Shown: piece after piece, positions 61,248 through 64,000 of the stretch
Layout of the letters: every line of letters starts with the position of its first letter
Numbering within the stretch: position 1 is the stretch's first letter
Source of the DNA: Methylophaga sp.
GTDB taxonomy: Bacteria; Pseudomonadota; Gammaproteobacteria; Nitrosococcales; Methylophagaceae
Reading direction: 5' to 3'
DNA length: 64,000 bases
Assembly: GCA_002733505.1 (NCBI GenBank)
Contig: NVVW01000008.1
Coordinates: 23,426-87,425 of the forward strand
Notes under the pieces: generated by a model
Told to the model about the DNA's origin: nothing
Database searches by the model: none
The model's input: only the letters and a program-made list of their open reading frames with translations
Position numbers and translations under genes: made by a program

Positions 61248-61834
61248 TGAATCTGACCTGCACTATTTTGGTCTGTTCTGAGCTTGAAGGTATAAATATC
61301 AGAATCAGCTTCTTCCGGACTTTTTAAACTGAATACTGAAAAGTGCTTGCCTTGAAAAGGGCCGGATTCAGCTAAGCCATCAATATAAAGAGGGATCTGG
61401 CTTGATTGTAAAGCACTGCCATGTAAAGAAATATGTTGGCCACCATTGATAAAAGAAAAATTGGTTAACCAAACTCCGTCAATTTTTTTCTTACTGAGAT
61501 GGACTAAGTTATCCGCAAATCCATATTGGTTACCAAAGCTTTGATGAGTCAAATAATCAAGCAATCTTTGCTGCTGATGTTGTTGTTGTTGTAATTGTAA
61601 TAGATTGGCTTTTAATAATGCTTGGTTATCCACAACTGCCGGTTGTTGCTCTACCAGTCCCAACTGCTGTTGTGATGAAATATGCGCCTCCAGTGTTGAA
61701 TTTCTTTTAGCAGAATACACGCTTAACAAAGTAAAAATGATAACAGCCAAAAGTGAGAGTAAAAATAATTGCCTTGCAGGTAATATAATCTGTTTTGGCT
61801 TAAATTGATCTTGATAAAGATTAACTTGTTGCAT
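61244..61834 (-). CDS. MSHA biogenesis protein MshI2-like (PilN-type)
   Basis: This 196-residue protein has a cytoplasmic N-terminus starting MQQVNLYQDQFKPK, the PilN/MshI2-like interaction segment, one membrane helix (FLLSLLAVIIFTLLSVY, about 27-43), a Gln-rich coiled coil and a PilN-like domain (GVWLTNFSFINGGQHISLHG). It should bind the cytoplasmic MshI/PilM-like ATPase-fold protein. It lies four bases downstream of that gene. Confidence 0.75.
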   Translation of the reverse strand: MQQVNLYQDQFKPKQIILPARQLFLLSLLAVIIFTLLSVYSAKRNSTLEAHISSQQQLGLVEQQPAVVDNQALLKANLLQLQQQQHQQQRLLDYLTHQSFGNQYGFADNLVHLSKKKIDGVWLTNFSFINGGQHISLHGSALQSSQIPLYIDGLAESGPFQGKHFSVFSLKSPEEADSDIYTFKLRTDQNSAGQIQ

Positions 61835-61838
61835 AGGG

Positions 61839-62774
61839 CTAAAATTCCATCCTTAATGCACCACCTATAGCCATCATGCAGTTGCTGGTAACGGTATCGT
61901 CCATTGAATCAGCGGACGTAATAAAATCTGAAGGCTCAATTATTGAACAATCAATTCCTAATCTTTGTTCAATTAACGGTGCAATGCTAGGCAATGATTG
62001 TCTATTTGACAATATATACAGCTGTGAGATCGCTGCTTGCCGAGAGTGGCTTTCATAGTAATCAAAAGTGCGCTGTAGCTCTAAGGTTAAGGAATCTAAA
62101 ATGGATTGACTATTTTCATCTTGGTCAGATACAAATGCAAGTGATCGCAAGCCAATGCTAGAAATACGGTTAATATAAAGATCGTGATTTAAGAAAACAC
62201 TAATTTTGGCAATATCATCCCATAGATTGAGCAATGCCACACTGGTATCTTTGTGCTCAGTGCTGGCATGGCTAATAATATTCCGTGCAGCGAGCGCGGC
62301 AATATCAATACTGGTGAGATTACAATTTGCCGCATGCAACAGTGTGACGTGCTGTTGAATTAAAGATTGACGGCAAGCCACGACGAGCAGTGAATGCTTG
62401 CCTTGTGTTGATTGGTGGGGTAACTCAAGTCGATCAATGATTGCATCATCGATGTGGAAATCGATTAAATCTTTGATTTGCCAGCGCAAAGCTGACTTTA
62501 ACTCATGTTTAGGAACGTCAGGCGCATCAATTTGATGAAATTGATATTCGTCTGGCTCTAGAACTAAATTACAAGCAATCTCATATAACTTATATTCTTT
62601 TGACAACTGAGATAATGTTGCTGATCGTTCTATACCAGAGCAGGCATAAAAACGAGCGTGATTAAGGATGGGTTTTTTTCTGCTATGGTCAACAATAGCA
62701 AGCGCAATACCATTGGAAAAAATAGAGATCCCTGCGACTATTTTATCAGCTGATTTTGCTTGTAATGAAAACAT
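61839..62774 (-). CDS. mshI: MSHA biogenesis protein MshI-like (PilM-type, actin fold)
   Basis: This 311-residue cytoplasmic protein has the PilM/actin-like layout: GISIFSNGIALAIVD, LKSALRWQIKDLIDFHIDDA and SIDIAALAARNI, with an incomplete ATP-binding signature. MshI recruits the assembly platform through MshI2/PilN. It heads the partial msh operon (mshI-mshI2-mshJ-mshK) seen here; mshH, mshL, mshE, mshG and pilin genes are not in the window. Confidence 0.78.
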   Translation of the reverse strand: MFSLQAKSADKIVAGISIFSNGIALAIVDHSRKKPILNHARFYACSGIERSATLSQLSKEYKLYEIACNLVLEPDEYQFHQIDAPDVPKHELKSALRWQIKDLIDFHIDDAIIDRLELPHQSTQGKHSLLVVACRQSLIQQHVTLLHAANCNLTSIDIAALAARNIISHASTEHKDTSVALLNLWDDIAKISVFLNHDLYINRISSIGLRSLAFVSDQDENSQSILDSLTLELQRTFDYYESHSRQAAISQLYILSNRQSLPSIAPLIEQRLGIDCSIIEPSDFITSADSMDDTVTSNCMMAIGGALRMEF

Positions 62775-62835
62775 TGCCTAGCATTCCTTAAATAAACATC
62801 TTCCGCCGTAGAATGACTTAATTTAGCTCACCTAA

Positions 62836-63054
62836 TTAACGAGCACGATAAGTAATGCGTCCTTTACTTAGATCATAGGGTGTGAGTTGCACTGTAACCG
62901 TGTCTCCTGTCAAAATACGAATATAATTTTTACGCATTTTTCCTGAGATATGTGCTGTCACAACATGACCATTTTCTAGTTCCACACGAAATGTAGTGTT
63001 AGGCATGGTATCTATAACCGTGCCTTCAAATTCAATATGTTCTTCTTTTGCCAT
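62836..63054 (-). CDS. infA: Translation initiation factor IF-1
   Basis: This 72-residue OB-fold protein starts [20 protein letters not shown] and contains [38 protein letters not shown] and TYRAR at the end. It binds the ribosomal A site during initiation. Gene order bpt-infA on the same strand is common in gammaproteobacteria. The gap to bpt is 60 bp. Confidence 0.97.
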   Translation of the reverse strand: MAKEEHIEFEGTVIDTMPNTTFRVELENGHVVTAHISGKMRKNYIRILTGDTVTVQLTPYDLSKGRITYRAR

Positions 63055-63114
63055 AAACGTTTATTACTTTCCTAAATGAAGTTAAACGACTATTTTGCCG
63101 TAAAACTGCTGATT

Positions 63115-63831
63115 TTACAACGTTTTTGATGATTTCAGTTGTTGCCAACGCTGATCAATATAGCCTTCTAATGCTGAAAAAGTATTTTTATAACTCATCT
63201 TCATGCAATTTTCGATCCAATAACCTAGGTAGAGTGATGATAAGTGTTGTGCTTTGGCATCGGCTATTTGTTGCAAAATGGCATAAGTTCCCAAACTTTG
63301 CTTAGCTAAACTTGGTTCAAAAAAGGTATAAAATGCTGATAGACCGTGAGTTACAGTATCCGTTACAGCAACGGCAACAAGCATTGATTGGTCACGAAAT
63401 TCGATAAACTGCGTGTCACTCCAGTTGCTGATAAGAAAGTTACGATAGCTTTGCTCCGTTGGGTTATCCATGCCACCATCAATATGACGCGCCGCCAAAT
63501 AGCGGCAATAAAGTTCATAATGTTCAGGATTAAATTCTGCCGGATGTAATGATACTGAAAGATGTTGATTGCGCTGAAAGCAGCGGCGTTGACTGCGACT
63601 TATTTTAAACTTGTTGATATTAATGCGAACAGGAACACACGCATTACAGTTAGGACAATGTGGACGATAAGCATGGCTACCACTGCGCCGAAAACCATGT
63701 TGAATTAACTCTGAATAAAGTGCATTGCTCATTATTGCATTAGGATCAGGATAAATGTTTTGGGCTTTTTGTTCAGCTAAGTATGAACAATCGTGGGGGC
63801 TGTCCTGATAAAATTTAAGTGGCTCACTCAC
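63115..63831 (-). CDS. bpt: Aspartate/glutamate leucyltransferase Bpt
   Basis: This 238-residue enzyme has the ATE-type Cys cluster HDCSYL, CPNCNACVPVRI, and FRRSGSHAYRP and YRNFLISNWSDTQF. Bpt/ATE enzymes add leucine from charged tRNA to N-terminal Asp or Glu, marking proteins for ClpAP/ClpS. GTG 63831 is the start. It lies upstream of infA. Both the N-terminal Cys motif and the C-terminal GNAT-like part (AIAVTDTVTHGLSAFYTF-like) are complete. Confidence 0.94.
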   Translation of the reverse strand: MSEPLKFYQDSPHDCSYLAEQKAQNIYPDPNAIMSNALYSELIQHGFRRSGSHAYRPHCPNCNACVPVRININKFKISRSQRRCFQRNQHLSVSLHPAEFNPEHYELYCRYLAARHIDGGMDNPTEQSYRNFLISNWSDTQFIEFRDQSMLVAVAVTDTVTHGLSAFYTFFEPSLAKQSLGTYAILQQIADAKAQHLSSLYLGYWIENCMKMSYKNTFSALEGYIDQRWQQLKSSKTL

Positions 63832-63902
63832 ATTGCACCAAAGCTTATCTTGAACGATATTTTAATCATATTAATCCTCAACCATTTGTGTAATGCTTGT
63901 TA

Positions 63903-63937
63903 CGTATATACCCAAAATACTTGAAGATGCAGGTTTC
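63903..63937. repeat. TATATACCCAAAATACTTGA repeat end near the window edge
   Basis: TATATACCCAAAATACTTGA is followed by AGATGCAGGTTTCAG. It shares the TATACCC tip with the MITE-like family but then diverges, so it may be a related family whose other end lies outside the window. The 63832-64000 stretch shows no gene. Confidence 0.4.
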
Positions 63938-64000
63938 AGCAAGAGAAGAAGCCATTATATTCTAGGCATAAATCCGCAGAATCAGTCATTCTCATTTAAG

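Overview
This window is an AT-rich stretch of chromosome from a gammaproteobacterium. The gene clusters point there: surE-pcm-nlpD, prfB-lysS, rdgB-rph next to yicC, gmk-rpoZ-spoT-ridA-recG-ubiC-ubiA, bpt-infA and ycbB-ycbK. Gene content (NAD-type formate dehydrogenase, an alaC-hom-thrC cluster, a PEP-CTERM protein, MSHA-type pilus genes) fits an environmental, respiring, possibly methylotroph-like or marine lineage. I cannot name the genus from sequence alone. No tRNA, rRNA, CRISPR array, prophage or intact insertion sequence was seen.

Layout. 0-1.4 kb: the 3' part of a formate dehydrogenase alpha subunit. 1.5-2.7 kb: a TagD-like cytidylyltransferase paired with a PssA-like CDP-alcohol phosphotransferase. 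2.7-3.0 kb: a gene-free stretch ending in a strong orphan terminator. 3.0-5.7 kb: surE-pcm-yqaA-nlpD, tightly overlapped. 5.8-6.5 kb: a HicAB toxin-antitoxin module with palindromic operators, sitting where rpoS often follows nlpD. 6.5-9.1 kb: prfB (programmed +1 frameshift) and lysS. 10.4-14.1 kb: alaC-hom-thrC (alanine and threonine synthesis). 15.9-18.1 kb: serC-serA. 18.2-21.5 kb: rph-rdgB-lipoprotein and hemW. 21.6-30.7 kb: yicC, a PEP-CTERM protein, then gmk to ubiA (nucleotides, stringent response, repair, ubiquinone). 30.7-32.2 kb: a soluble chemoreceptor-like protein coupled to an oxygen-binding di-iron (ODP) protein. 32.2-35.8 kb: a nuclease, tcdA, a HExxH protein and a graveyard of mobile and addiction-module remnants. 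35.8-39.7 kb: moxR-DUF58-transglutaminase operon. 40.1-42.7 kb: a hemerythrin/PAS/GGDEF/EAL c-di-GMP protein. 42.9-51.5 kb: membrane proteins, TatD, GGT, TrhO and the YcbB/YcbK murein pair. 51.5-54.1 kb: a BtuCDF-type importer. 54.3-60.2 kb: purine salvage (hpt, MTIP), CsiV, QmcA/NfeD, RoxA and DsbB. 60.2-63.8 kb: mshK-J-I2-I, infA and bpt, all on the minus strand.

The most unusual layer is a dispersed repeat system. One family has ends like TATACCCGTGATCATTCAAA; two full copies are exactly 163 bp, and smaller derivatives exist. A second family has ends like GTCATTCCGG and is found alone or nested inside ends of the first. These repeats lie between operon genes, supply stop codons or C-termini, and a third palindromic element is inserted in frame inside hemW.

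The best candidates for little-described biology are the MCP-like/ODP sensory pair, the hemerythrin-GGDEF-EAL protein whose only plausible start is ATT, the TagD-PssA pair, and the orphan terminator with a possible GGA-loop small RNA.
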